Part shown: positions 1 to 8,316 of the stretch, piece after piece
Position numbering within the stretch: the first letter of the stretch is position 1
Layout: every line of letters starts with the position of its first letter
NCBI GenBank assembly: GCA_036557885.1
Contig: DATBGS010000044.1
Span: 45,894 to 109,893 of the forward strand
Source of the DNA: DATBGS01 sp036557885
GTDB lineage: Bacteria > Chloroflexota > Ktedonobacteria > Ktedonobacterales > DATBGS01
DNA: 64,000 bases
Direction: 5' to 3'
Made by a program: the position numbers and the translations under genes
Notes under the pieces: model-generated
Seen by the model: the letters and a program-made list of their open reading frames with translations, nothing else
The model's database searches: none
What the model was told of the DNA's origin: nothing

Positions 1-249
1 GCGCCGGGCTTCCACGACGCTCTGTGGGTTGTCTGGCAGGCCCATTTTTTGATGTGCTTGCTCTGCCAGCGGATTATGTGGCGCCTGGGCGGGCGCGCTG
101 GCAAAGGCAGTAATTACCAGCGCCTGAAGGCCACACGCCGTCTGAAGGCCAATTGATCCCCCGCAGGACATCACAACATCATCAAAATGGGGCGAAAGAT
201 AGATATGCCGATACCGGCGATCAATCTGTTTTACACTGGTCAGTTCCAC
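1..249 (-). CDS. PIG-L family deacetylase, N-terminal part (runs off window start)
   Basis: An open minus-strand frame runs from a GTG at 249 to the first base of the window (83 codons) without a stop. Its product contains YLSPHFDDVVMSCGGSI, the metal-binding PHxDD motif of the PIG-L/LmbE family, which are zinc-dependent N-acetylglucosamine-type deacetylases. The GTG is preceded by AGAAAGG at a good distance, and a longer reading would need a non-standard start. The substrate cannot be told because the C-terminal part, including the distal histidine motif, lies outside. Family assignment is secure; the exact start is probable. Confidence 0.8.
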   Translation of the reverse strand, partial: MELTSVKQIDRRYRHIYLSPHFDDVVMSCGGSIGLQTACGLQALVITAFASAPAQAPHNPLAEQAHQKMGLPDNPQSVVEARR

Positions 250-355
250 ACGCTTGACCTTTCTGCTTCCTAGATTTCTGATATTTCTGTTGGGAAAGGT
301 GCCCAGCCAAAGCGAGCACCCTCGTGCTTGAGAGAGTACCGTAATATTCTATCTT

Positions 356-1063
356 CTATTCTAGCGCTGTGCATGCCTCCAGTGCCTCCTCAACATCTGC
401 GGGGAGAGGTGCGGTGATGGTCAGTCGCTCGTTGGTCGTTGGATGCTGAAAGGCCAGCAGATGGGCGTGCAGCAGGTGGCGCGAGGGATGCAATGGTGCC
501 CAGCGTGTTGGTTCCCCGTAGACGTGATCGCCCACCAGGGGCGTTCCCAGCGCCGCCAGATGGATGCGCAGTTGATGGGTGCGCCCGGTGATGGGCTGAA
601 GCGCCAGCAGGGAAAAGCCGGATGCAAAGACGCGCAGGGTGTGATAGCGGGTCAGGCTCTCATCTCCCAATGGATGAATGTGCGTGCGCAGGCGGTCAGC
701 GGGGTCGCGCCGCAGCCGCGCGCGAATCTGGCCGACTGCCGGAACCGGATGCCCACAGACTAATCCCAGATACTGCTTGGTGAGCGTTCGTTGCTCCAGG
801 GCACGTACCAGCCGTTGACGCGCCTGGTCTGTTTTTGTCAGAATCAGCGCGCCAGAGGTGTCTTTATCCAGGCGATGGAGCAGACATGGCCTGGCTTCGC
901 CGCGTTTGTACAGATAGTCTCTGACGGCATCAAACAGTGTCCCATCCGGGTGCTTATAGGCGGGATGGACCACCAGTCCGGCGGGTTTATCCACGACCAG
1001 CAGGTCGGTATCCTCATAAAGCAGGGTGATGATGATCTCTCCGGCCTGAATCTGGCTGGGCAT
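356..1063 (-). CDS. RluA-family RNA pseudouridine synthase
   Basis: This 235-residue protein converts specific uridines in rRNA or tRNA to pseudouridine. The family's catalytic block is visible around residues 62-77 as LLHRLDKDTSGALILTKT, with the essential aspartate in HRLDxxTSG. The later GRTHQLRIHLA block is the second conserved RluA motif. There is no N-terminal S4 domain, so it resembles the short RluA/TruC-like proteins more than RluD, and the target base is not predictable. It is a single gene, with the deacetylase fragment downstream on the same strand about 100 bases away. Confidence 0.9.
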   Translation of the reverse strand: MPSQIQAGEIIITLLYEDTDLLVVDKPAGLVVHPAYKHPDGTLFDAVRDYLYKRGEARPCLLHRLDKDTSGALILTKTDQARQRLVRALEQRTLTKQYLGLVCGHPVPAVGQIRARLRRDPADRLRTHIHPLGDESLTRYHTLRVFASGFSLLALQPITGRTHQLRIHLAALGTPLVGDHVYGEPTRWAPLHPSRHLLHAHLLAFQHPTTNERLTITAPLPADVEEALEACTALE

Positions 1064-1382
1064 GGAACCTGATCCTATCGAGGAAGTAGAGATGGTGGTG
1101 ATGAGGTGCCACCTGTCTGCACAGGCTAGTGTATCCCAGACGGGCGGCAGATTTCAAGGGGAAGGGCGGGTAACGTTCTTAGCTCGTCTGGTAAAGGAGG
1201 CAGTTTTGCCTTGCAAAAGAGGATGGAATCTTCTACACTGAAGGCGCCAAAAAAGGATGTGAAACTGGCGTGCTTTTCTTGCTTTTCACTTCTCCCTTTT
1301 AGGGATTTGCGAGCTTTTATCACTTCTTTTCATAGAGACGCAGCAATAGGCGTGACCACACGGCCTTGTCAGGAGCAACCTC
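1064..1382. other. Intergenic region with no supported gene
   Basis: This 319-base gap separates the divergent pseudouridine synthase and pgsA genes and should hold both promoters. A minus-strand frame of 65 codons (1126-1323) has no recognisable domain and no convincing ribosome binding site. A weak promoter-like TTGCGA with a poor -10 lies near 1306 on the plus strand. No RNA gene or mobile element is visible. Confidence 0.5.
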
Positions 1383-1994
1383 GTGCGTGATGTACCCAAT
1401 TACTTGAGCCTGGGGCGCCTGCTCACAACCATCCCGTTAGTTGTGCTGGTGTTGTTAGACCGCCCCTGGGCATATCTAGTCGCCTTTGGGCTATATGTGC
1501 TTGGCTCCATTTCCGATTACCTGGATGGGCGGCTGGCCCGGCGCTATAAAGTTGTTTCCAATCTGGGGGTGTTTCTGGATTTAACGGCGGATAAGGTCTA
1601 TGTTTCGGCCCTCCTGGTGGCGCTGGTGCAGGTTGCTCTGGTGCCAGCCTGGGTGGTGGTGATCATTGTCAGCCGCGAGTTTATTGTCACCGGCCTGCGC
1701 TCGTTGGCAGCGTCAGAGGGCGTGGTCATTCCAGCGGGGCGCTGGGGCAAGCAAAAAACAGCGATTACCCTGCTTGCCCTGGGGGGCATCTTGTTGTTCA
1801 GGGGATTGGGTGGGAGCGCCTCTTTTCCGCTTGGATTTAATCCAGGGGCTGGTGCGCCCAGCACAGCAGCGGATTATTTACTGGTTGCCTTCGATGCTAT
1901 TATGCTCCTGGCGGTGATCTGGACCATCTTTTCAGCGGTGGAATATCTGGTCAGCGCCTGGCCCTTCTTAAAACGCCAGGCGTCTCAGGCGTGA
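1383..1994 (+). CDS. pgsA: CDP-diacylglycerol-glycerol-3-phosphate 3-phosphatidyltransferase
   Basis: This 203-residue integral membrane enzyme belongs to the CDP-alcohol phosphatidyltransferase family and makes phosphatidylglycerol phosphate, the first committed step to phosphatidylglycerol. The diagnostic D-G-x2-A-R-x8-G-x3-D-x3-D motif is complete: DGRLARR near residue 48 and then LGVFLDLTADK. About five hydrophobic segments follow the family pattern. The start is a GTG with AGGAG six to eight bases upstream. Other CDP-alcohol transferases (PssA, cardiolipin synthase-like) share the motif, but the N-terminal NYLSLGRLL is typical of PgsA. Confidence 0.88.
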   Translation: MRDVPNYLSLGRLLTTIPLVVLVLLDRPWAYLVAFGLYVLGSISDYLDGRLARRYKVVSNLGVFLDLTADKVYVSALLVALVQVALVPAWVVVIIVSREFIVTGLRSLAASEGVVIPAGRWGKQKTAITLLALGGILLFRGLGGSASFPLGFNPGAGAPSTAADYLLVAFDAIMLLAVIWTIFSAVEYLVSAWPFLKRQASQA

Positions 1995-2029
1995 AATACT
2001 GCGTTTTTAGAAAAAACCCGGCGGAAGTG

Positions 2030-2058
2030 TTGACACCACAGCCAAGTTCTTCTATAAT
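2030..2058 (+). promoter_or_regulatory. Sigma-70-type promoter of the livJHMGF operon
   Basis: TTGACA (2030-2035) and TATAAT (2053-2058) are both exact consensus hexamers separated by exactly 17 bases. It is the only strong promoter between pgsA and the substrate-binding protein gene, and it would give a leader of roughly 270 nt before the ATG at 2334. Confidence 0.85.
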
Positions 2059-2065
2059 CCCCGCA

Positions 2066-2333
2066 ACAAGGATGTGGCTGACTGCTCCACCTAAAGGCTG
2101 ACTGCTCCAAAACAGCCGGAAGAGCAGTGCTTGAATAGAGAGCTTGTGAGGTTTTAAGCTTCCGAGACGTAGTATTCATATGTGGGAGTGCTGGCTGATT
2201 TTCTCTGCCAGTACCAGCGCCCGGCGAAATGGTGGTGCCGCCCTGGCTCACCAGAAGCCGGAAGCGAGTGCGCCCACGACGTTTAGGAAGCAGGGTGGAA
2301 TCCTAAGTAACTTTTGAGGAGGGCAACAGGTTC
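2066..2333 (+). promoter_or_regulatory. Long structured 5' leader of the liv operon
   Basis: The transcribed leader holds several potential helices. The direct repeat GGCTGACTGCTCCA occurs at 2076-2089 and 2096-2109. A helix TGAATA/TATTCA (2132-2137 with 2173-2178) encloses AGCTT/AAGCT (2141-2145 with 2156-2160). A long hairpin spans 2221-2261 (CCGGC/GCCGG, then TGGTG/CACCA). The stretch 2231-2241 (GGTGGTGCCGC) differs by one base from the core of the T-box motif, but no convincing specifier loop was identified. A ribosome site (GAGGAGG) lies near 2317. Regulation by this leader is inference; the riboswitch class is unassigned. Confidence 0.45.
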
Positions 2334-3617
2334 ATGCAGAAATGGTATCGTACCATTCTCTTCGTGCTGGGCACCGCTGCCGTCGTTGCTGCGCTGGCAG
2401 CGTGTGGTACCGGCCCTAGCACCGCCACTAACAAGCTGTGCAATGGGCAGATTATCCTTTCCAGCGACTTGCCAACGAGCGGCACAGACGGCACCGAGGG
2501 CAAGCCGGCTGAGAACGCAGTGAAGTTGGCAGTCACTCAGGGCAGCGATGTGGGCGGCGGCTACACGTTGAGCTTTGTGGGCTACAACGATGTGTCAGCA
2601 GCCAAGGGTGTTCACGATCCTGATCAGGGCGCCAAGAACGTGACCGATATGGTCGGCAACAAGTGTATTCTTGGGTTCGTTGGGCCTTTCAACAGCAACG
2701 TGGCAAAGGCAGAGATTCCGATCTCTGAGAATGCTGGCCTGGCGATGATCAGCCCCGCGAATACCAACCCTGGCCTGACGATTGAGTCCGAAGCACAGGC
2801 CAACGGCATTGACTGGGCCACGCTGCATCCAGCGGGCAAAAAGGAAAGCTACTTCCGCGTTCCTGGCAATGACGTGTCTCAAGGGACACTGAATGCTGAT
2901 CTCGCTGTTGCTGCACAGCCCGATGGTCTGGGCGCGAAGACCGTCTACGTGGTAGACGACCAGGAAACCTATGGCGTCGGTATCGCCAACTACTTTGAGA
3001 AGGAATTCAAAGCCAAAGGCGGCACTGAGCTTGGACGCGATGGCATCCCGGCCAATGGCGCGGCGCAGATTCCTGGCCTGGCGTCTAAGATTGCGGCAGC
3101 TCATCCCGACGTGGTCTACTACGGTGGCGTCACCTCTGGTGGCGGCGGCACGCTGAAAGCCCAACTGGTGGCGGCTGGCTACACCGGCCCGATGGTCGGC
3201 GGCGATGGCATTGCTGATGACGATGGCTTCCTCCAGCAGGCTGGCGCTGACGCAGCCAATGGCACCTACGGGACAGTTGGCGCGCCGGATCAGTCTACCT
3301 TTGGCTCTGGCCCAGCGGCGAAGTTCGTTGCTGACTACAAGGCGGCCTACCCCGGTCAGAACCTGGGCGCCTACAGCGCGAACTCCTACGATGCGGCCAA
3401 CATCATCATCAAGGCCATCAAAGACATCATCAGCAGCGGGAAAGACCTGAACCGCGACGCCGTGATTGATGGAGTCCAGAACGCCCAGTATGATGGTGTC
3501 ACCGGACACCTGAGCTTCAACGCGCAGGGCGACAACAACAACGGCGGCATCTGGGCCATCTATGTGGTTCAAGGTGGCAAGTGGGTGTTCTTGAAACAGG
3601 TTAGTGTTTCGGGGTAA
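2334..3617 (+). CDS. livJ: Branched-chain amino acid ABC transporter substrate-binding lipoprotein
   Basis: This 427-residue exported protein would capture leucine, isoleucine, valine or related amino acids for the LivHMGF importer encoded just downstream. The first 24 residues are a lipoprotein signal peptide ending in the lipobox LAAC, so the protein is tethered to the outer face of the membrane. The rest has the type I periplasmic-binding (Leu/Ile/Val-binding) fold, with GFVGPFNSNVAKAEIPISE in the first lobe and a YGVGIANYFEKEFKAKG segment in the second. The ATG follows GAGGAGG by about 13 bases. Ligand specificity within the family (amino acids, amides, urea) cannot be read from sequence. 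Confidence 0.88.
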   Translation: MQKWYRTILFVLGTAAVVAALAACGTGPSTATNKLCNGQIILSSDLPTSGTDGTEGKPAENAVKLAVTQGSDVGGGYTLSFVGYNDVSAAKGVHDPDQGAKNVTDMVGNKCILGFVGPFNSNVAKAEIPISENAGLAMISPANTNPGLTIESEAQANGIDWATLHPAGKKESYFRVPGNDVSQGTLNADLAVAAQPDGLGAKTVYVVDDQETYGVGIANYFEKEFKAKGGTELGRDGIPANGAAQIPGLASKIAAAHPDVVYYGGVTSGGGGTLKAQLVAAGYTGPMVGGDGIADDDGFLQQAGADAANGTYGTVGAPDQSTFGSGPAAKFVADYKAAYPGQNLGAYSANSYDAANIIIKAIKDIISSGKDLNRDAVIDGVQNAQYDGVTGHLSFNAQGDNNNGGIWAIYVVQGGKWVFLKQVSVSG

Positions 3618-3649
3618 TAATCCACTCATCTGAGCAACTGCTCGTTGTT

Positions 3650-3693
3650 GGTGGGAGAGCTAGCCATGCTACGAGAGCGCTGGCTCTCTCACC
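3650..3693 (+). terminator. Hairpin between livJ and livH (partial terminator or mRNA stabiliser)
   Basis: GGTGGGAGAGC (3650-3660) pairs with GCTCTCTCACC (3683-3693), an 11-bp stem with one G-U pair, followed by the pyrimidine-rich TTCTCTATCTTTT. Such elements behind binding-protein genes usually cut down read-through so that the binding protein is made in excess of the permease. That role is inferred here. Confidence 0.6.
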
Positions 3694-3862
3694 TTCTCTA
3701 TCTTTTAAGTGTCAGCTATCCCCGGTGCGGAGGGCCACCCTTGACGAGCAAGGGGGCAAAGGGCCTCTGTTCCGCATCTCCCTAGCCCCTTGAGGGTGTA
3801 TAGAAAGGAGCAGTGGCGCTGGCCCTGGCCGCAAGTTTGGGCCTCTGCGCTACCACCACCCC

Positions 3863-4807
3863 ATGATACTTGCTGATAGCTCCACACAGTCGGTCCTACA
3901 GGTGATCGAGCAGGGCCTCACGACTGGCGCCATTTATGCTCTGATTGCCACCGGCTATACCCTGGTCTATGGCATTATCCAGTTGATCAATTTCGCGCAT
4001 GGCGATGTTTTCATGTGGGGCACAGTGCTCACGTACTTTATGTTGACGAAGTGGTTCAAATTAACCACCCCCATTTCCAATCCCTTCGTGCTGATAGGGA
4101 CCGTCCTGGGCCTCATGGCAATCTGCATGATTACCTGCGCGCTGATTGCTTTCACCGTTGAGCGTATTGCCTATCGCCCGCTGCGCCGCGCAGCGAGCGT
4201 TGCTCCACTCATCTCAGCCATCGGGGCTTCCTTCATCTTAGAGAATCTGGGGCTGTTTGCGATTGGGCCTTCCTCGCTCAATGTCCCCAATCTTTTCCCC
4301 AATGGCAGTTTGAATTTAGGGGTGGTGTCTTTCAAATATATTGATATCTTCGTTATTGTCCTGGCCGTCATTTTGATGTACGGACTCTCTACTTTTATCA
4401 GCCGAACAAAGATGGGGCGCGCGATGCGCTCTGTGGCGCAGGATACCGAGGCTGCCTCGCTGATGGGGGTCAACATCAATCAGGTCATCATCATTACGTT
4501 TCTCCTGGGTGGAGCGCTGGCTGGGGCTGCCAGCGTGGTCTATGCCATGCGGTTGCAGGTTGCCTTTTTCTTAACCGGCTTTGAAGCGGGCTTAAAAGCG
4601 TTTACCGCTGCCGTGCTTGGCGGCATTGGCAATCTGTATGGGGCTATGCTGGGCGGCCTCTTCATCGGGATGATTGAGGCATTTGTGACTGCGTATGTTC
4701 ATGACGGCCTGAAGTGGGCCGACGCGACGGTGTTTGCAGTGCTGGTGCTGGTGCTGGTTTTCCGGCCTTCGGGAATCCTTGGCAAACAGGCTATTGTAAA
4801 AGTCTAG
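3863..4807 (+). CDS. livH: Branched-chain amino acid ABC transporter permease LivH
   Basis: This 314-residue inner-membrane permease is one of the two channel subunits of the Liv importer. The start of the protein carries the highly conserved LivH block GAIYALIATGYTLVYGII with LINFAHGDVFM, and the C-terminal third has the LGGIGNLYGAMLGGLFIG loop that contacts the ATPase. Eight or so hydrophobic segments are visible. The ATG at 3863 lacks a good ribosome site; a 17-codon frame starting with GTG at 3813 ends in a TGA that overlaps it (ATGA), so translational coupling is possible but unproven. It lies 245 bases after livJ and 29 bases before livM. Confidence 0.92.
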   Translation: MILADSSTQSVLQVIEQGLTTGAIYALIATGYTLVYGIIQLINFAHGDVFMWGTVLTYFMLTKWFKLTTPISNPFVLIGTVLGLMAICMITCALIAFTVERIAYRPLRRAASVAPLISAIGASFILENLGLFAIGPSSLNVPNLFPNGSLNLGVVSFKYIDIFVIVLAVILMYGLSTFISRTKMGRAMRSVAQDTEAASLMGVNINQVIIITFLLGGALAGAASVVYAMRLQVAFFLTGFEAGLKAFTAAVLGGIGNLYGAMLGGLFIGMIEAFVTAYVHDGLKWADATVFAVLVLVLVFRPSGILGKQAIVKV

Positions 4808-4836
4808 CGCAGATGACTGGGAAGGAGGAAACGCAT

Positions 4837-6201
4837 ATGCAGATGCAAGTAAAAAGCAACAGTCTGCGACGTTTTGATTTGCGTCGAGGTATCTTTCGTG
4901 GCTGGGGTCTGGGAGCGATCTTTTTTCTCCTTTTCCTGTTCATGCCCCAGTTCTTTGCTAGCTTGCTTGCTGATTCAACGGTTTCGATCTTTCCAACGCT
5001 TGATGGTGATCAGTGGTTGGGCATCCTGACCTCTGCTGGTATCTTTATCCTGATGGCGTTGGGATTAAACGTGGTCGTCGGGTTTGCCGGGTTGCTCGAC
5101 CTGGGCTATGCCGCTTTCTTTGCAATTGGGGCGTATGCCTATGGGGTGGTCAACTTTGGGGATACACACATTCCTGTCTGGCCGCTGCTCCTGGCGGCGC
5201 CAGTTGTTGCTGGTTTGTTTGGGGTGATGCTGGGGGCGCCAACGCTTCGCTTGCGCGGAGATTACCTGGCGATTGTGACGTTAGGGTTTGGCGAAATTGT
5301 GCCGATTGTGTTCAGGAACATAGATAGGACCACCCTGCCATTCCTGGGGAGCGTCGAGATTGGCGGTGTGAATGGTCTGGGCGTGCGCAGCCCCACCCCG
5401 CTGAGCTTTCCCTTTGGAAACTACACATTTGAGTTGGCGACAGCTGCTCATGATGATGTCACCCATTTCTATTATCTGGTGTTTGGGTTGGTAGTGCTGG
5501 CGACGATTGGGGTGGTGCTGCTGCGCACCTCGAAGATTGGCCGTGCCTGGATTGCCATCCGCGAAGACGAGACGGCAGCCGCGTGCTCTGGCATCAATCT
5601 GGTTGCGACAAAGCTGACGGCATTTGCTATCGGGGCTTCAGTCTCCGGGTTTGCGGGTGTGCTCTATGGGGCACAAAATCATATCGTTTCGCCAGAGGAG
5701 TTTGGGTTCACCGTTTCGATCACAGTGCTGGTGATGATCGTGCTAGGCGGCATGGGCAGCATCCCAGGGGTGATTACGGGGGCACTCCTGCTCAGTATCG
5801 TCAACCGCCTTCTGGCTATTGTCCCCACTGCGATACAGCTTCCGTCCAGTGCGCTACATTTCCTTGAAGCGAAAGCCCCTAATCTTGCCGAACAGATCAA
5901 TGATTCAGAATTCTTGATCTTTGGCGGCATACTACTTTTAATGATTATCTTGCGCCCGCAAGGTTTGATCCCCAGCGCCTTACGTAAGCGTGAACTCAAA
6001 GGTGAGGCGGTTGCTGCCGTGACAGAAACAGGCGAGGAACTGGTAGTGCCTGTCGGCGCTCCAGATGATGCCACCACCATAGAGTCCTTTCAAGAATTAG
6101 AAGCATTTGAATCAGAGATTGAGCCAGAGGATTCTGCGAGCGGAACACGCGCGCCCCTCCCTCCAGGTCAGGGGAGAGCCGGAGGAGGAGGTGCTCAATG
6201 A
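4837..6201 (+). CDS. livM: Branched-chain amino acid ABC transporter permease LivM
   Basis: This 454-residue second permease of the Liv importer contains the family hallmarks LGLNVVVGFAGLLDLGYAAFFAIGAYAYG, shown in part by VVGFAGLLDLGYAAF, then RLRGDYLAIVTLGFGEI, and the C-terminal loop VLGGMGSIPGVITGA. The ATG at 4837 is chosen because AAGGAGGAA lies eight bases upstream; an in-frame ATG at 4714 lies inside livH. The last 65 or so residues form an unusual acidic, proline- and glycine-rich tail not found in typical LivM. The stop codon overlaps the start of livG by 4 bases. Confidence 0.92.
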   Translation: MQMQVKSNSLRRFDLRRGIFRGWGLGAIFFLLFLFMPQFFASLLADSTVSIFPTLDGDQWLGILTSAGIFILMALGLNVVVGFAGLLDLGYAAFFAIGAYAYGVVNFGDTHIPVWPLLLAAPVVAGLFGVMLGAPTLRLRGDYLAIVTLGFGEIVPIVFRNIDRTTLPFLGSVEIGGVNGLGVRSPTPLSFPFGNYTFELATAAHDDVTHFYYLVFGLVVLATIGVVLLRTSKIGRAWIAIREDETAAACSGINLVATKLTAFAIGASVSGFAGVLYGAQNHIVSPEEFGFTVSITVLVMIVLGGMGSIPGVITGALLLSIVNRLLAIVPTAIQLPSSALHFLEAKAPNLAEQINDSEFLIFGGILLLMIILRPQGLIPSALRKRELKGEAVAAVTETGEELVVPVGAPDDATTIESFQELEAFESEIEPEDSASGTRAPLPPGQGRAGGGGAQ

Positions 6202-7523
6202 GCATTGAGATAGAGCAAGCGGCAATGCCTTCCCCCAGCGCGCCTGAGCCAGGCCCACAAAGCGGTGAGGTGCTTCTGGACGTACAGAACCTCAATAAGA
6301 GTTTTGGCGGTCTGACGGCTATTGGCGAACTCGATATGAAGATCACCAGGGGCCAGATTTATAGCATCATTGGCCCTAACGGGGCGGGAAAAACGACGGT
6401 TTTCAACGTCATCACCGGTATCTATCGCCCCAATCGCATTGCAGTAGGCTTTTTAAAGGAAGCCTGGGGCTATATAGCAATGCTGGTGATCAACACCGTC
6501 CTGGGGATTGTGGTGCGGCATCTGGGTGGAGTGTTTTTGGGATCGCTGGTGGGTGCCCTGGTGGCAAATCTGATCTACAACCTGATCACCCAGGCAATTG
6601 CAGGGGGCGCTGACATCACACTCGCTACCATTGTGGGCGTGTTGTTGTTTGCTGGCATTGGTGCCTACATCCTGCTGAGCCGCCGGAGATTGGGTGGCAC
6701 GCTGAAAGGGCTGATCGTTGGTGGGGTTGAGGCATTTGGCGTAGGCTTGCTCTTCTTTCTCGTTATCGCGGCTCATCTGAGTCGGGTGGTAACTGTGGCG
6801 GTCTTTCTGGTTTTTGCCGCTGTGATCTATGGCTTGTGGGTGCGCTATGCCAATCCTTTGGTTGAGCCACTGCTGATCAGGGCAGAGAACTACTTCCGCC
6901 CCTATCAGGGGAAGGTGTTGTTAGGCGGGCGTGAATTAATTGGCTTATCGCCCGACCATGTGTTACGCCGGGGCGTCGCGCGCACCTTTCAAAATATCCG
7001 GCTCTTTAACAATATGACGGTGCTGGAGAATGTGCTGGTCGGGCAGCATACCCGCCTGAAGTCCACTATCTTCTCATCCATCACGCGGCTGCCAACGATG
7101 ATCTCTGAGGAAGCAATGGCCGAAGAGAAAGCTATCGGGCTGCTGCGTTTCTTTGGCGAACATCTGGTGGAGCGCAGGGATGAGCCTGTTTCCAGCCTAT
7201 CCTACGCCGATAAACGCCGCGTGGAGATTGCCCGCGCGCTGGCCTCTGAGCCGGTGCTGCTGCTGTTGGATGAGCCAACCGCTGGGATGAACGAGCGTGA
7301 AACCGAAGAGGCGGTGCGTTATATTCGTCGTTTGCGAGATGAGCGCGGCATCACTGTCTTGTTGATTGAACATAAGTTGACCGTGACAATGGGGATGTCT
7401 GATTGGATTGCCGTGCTGGATTACGGGCGCAAAATTGCGGAAGGAGTGCCTGCCGACATCCGCCGTAACGAGCGTGTCATTGAAGCCTATCTTGGGCGGA
7501 AGGCGACGGTTGCCGATGCTTGA
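6198..7523 (+). CDS. livG: LivG-type ABC ATPase with inserted hydrophobic domain
   Basis: This protein is 441 residues, against about 250-260 for ordinary LivG. Walker A (GPNGAGKTT) is at 59-67. The usual strand that should follow TGIYRP is interrupted by about 155 residues (roughly 81-235) containing five strongly hydrophobic segments, after which the ATPase resumes with GKVLLGGRELIGLSPDHV. The Q-loop (ARTFQNIRLF), signature (LSYADKRRVEIARAL), Walker B (LLLLDEPTAGMN) and H-loop (LLIEHK) are all intact. The reading frame is continuous with normal codon use through the insertion, so this is not a sequencing frameshift. It starts in a 4-base overlap with livM and overlaps livF. Confidence 0.9.
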   Translation: MSIEIEQAAMPSPSAPEPGPQSGEVLLDVQNLNKSFGGLTAIGELDMKITRGQIYSIIGPNGAGKTTVFNVITGIYRPNRIAVGFLKEAWGYIAMLVINTVLGIVVRHLGGVFLGSLVGALVANLIYNLITQAIAGGADITLATIVGVLLFAGIGAYILLSRRRLGGTLKGLIVGGVEAFGVGLLFFLVIAAHLSRVVTVAVFLVFAAVIYGLWVRYANPLVEPLLIRAENYFRPYQGKVLLGGRELIGLSPDHVLRRGVARTFQNIRLFNNMTVLENVLVGQHTRLKSTIFSSITRLPTMISEEAMAEEKAIGLLRFFGEHLVERRDEPVSSLSYADKRRVEIARALASEPVLLLLDEPTAGMNERETEEAVRYIRRLRDERGITVLLIEHKLTVTMGMSDWIAVLDYGRKIAEGVPADIRRNERVIEAYLGRKATVADA

Positions 7524-8223
7524 ACTTCAAGGGGTTGATACCTTTTACGGTCCCAGCCACGTGCTCCAGAATGTCTCTATTCAGGTGAACCAGGGCGAGA
7601 TTGTTTGTCTGCTTGGGGCCAATGCCGCGGGCAAGACGACCACGATGAAAACCATTTTTGGGATTGTTCGGCCAGTGAAGGGGTCGGTGATCTTTGAAGG
7701 CCGGCCCATCAGTCGCGCGCCAACCTCGAAGATTGTGGCCTCTGGGTTGGCGATGGTGCCCGAAGGGCGGCATGTCTTCCCGCTGATGACGGTCTATGAG
7801 AACCTGGAGATGGGTGCGTTTATCCATTCGGATCGCCAGCAAATCCAGGAAGACATGGACCGCGTCTTTACGCTCTTTCCGCGCCTGAAGGAGCGACTGA
7901 AGCAGGTTGCCGGAACGATGTCGGGCGGCGAGCAGCAGATGTTGGCGATGGGCCGCGCGTTGATGGCGCGTCCCCGGCTGGTTTGTATGGACGAGCCATC
8001 TATGGGCCTCTCACCAATTCTGGTGGAGCGCGTCTTCGAGATTATTCAGGAGATTCGCAAGCAGGGGGTGACGGTCTTTCTGGTGGAGCAAAACGCGAAT
8101 ATGGCTTTGAATGTGGCGGATCGCGGCTATGTCCTTCAGACCGGCAAGATTGTGCTGAGCGATACGGCCCAGAGGTTGCTGACCAACGATCTCGTGCGCC
8201 AGGCATATCTGGGTGGTGGCTAA
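7516..8223 (+). CDS. livF: Branched-chain amino acid ABC transporter ATPase LivF
   Basis: This 235-residue second ATPase of the Liv importer has the usual LivF length. It carries Walker A (GANAAGKTT), the LivF-specific VPEGRHVFPLMTVYENLEMG block, signature (MSGGEQQMLAMGRALM), Walker B (LVCMDEPSMGLSP) and the H-loop (FLVEQN). The alanine in GANAAGKTT replaces the more common GANGAGK glycine, which is tolerated in the family. The ATG at 7516 overlaps the end of livG by 8 bases and matches the normal N terminus; an upstream in-frame ATG at 7408 lies well inside livG. A strong terminator follows 25 bases after the stop. Confidence 0.93.
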   Translation: MLELQGVDTFYGPSHVLQNVSIQVNQGEIVCLLGANAAGKTTTMKTIFGIVRPVKGSVIFEGRPISRAPTSKIVASGLAMVPEGRHVFPLMTVYENLEMGAFIHSDRQQIQEDMDRVFTLFPRLKERLKQVAGTMSGGEQQMLAMGRALMARPRLVCMDEPSMGLSPILVERVFEIIQEIRKQGVTVFLVEQNANMALNVADRGYVLQTGKIVLSDTAQRLLTNDLVRQAYLGGG

Positions 8224-8248
8224 TGCTTGCCTGATCATCTTCGTCTTC

Positions 8249-8288
8249 GTGTGGGGGAACTGTCGTACCTGCGGCGGTTCCCCCACAC
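8249..8288 (+). terminator. Rho-independent-type terminator of the liv operon
   Basis: GTGTGGGGGAAC (8249-8260) pairs perfectly with GTTCCCCCACAC (8277-8288), a 12-bp GC-rich stem, followed by a modestly T-rich tract (CTGTCTTATG). Confidence 0.75.
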
Positions 8289-8316
8289 CTGTCTTATGCG
8301 TGTCAGGGGGTATTAG

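Noticed and set aside
1126..1323. 65-codon minus-strand frame upstream of pgsA
   Set aside because: No ribosome site, no domain, and it fills the region needed for divergent promoters.
2231..2244. T-box riboswitch call in the liv leader
   Set aside because: The core motif differs from consensus and no specifier loop with a Leu, Ile or Val codon could be shown, so only a structured leader is reported.
2595..3629. 344-codon minus-strand frame opposite livJ
   Set aside because: Antisense to a clear lipoprotein with signal peptide and known fold.
3813..3866. 17-codon leader peptide overlapping the livH start
   Set aside because: The ATGA overlap is attractive, but the AAAGGAG site is only two bases from the GTG, too close for normal initiation; mentioned only with livH.
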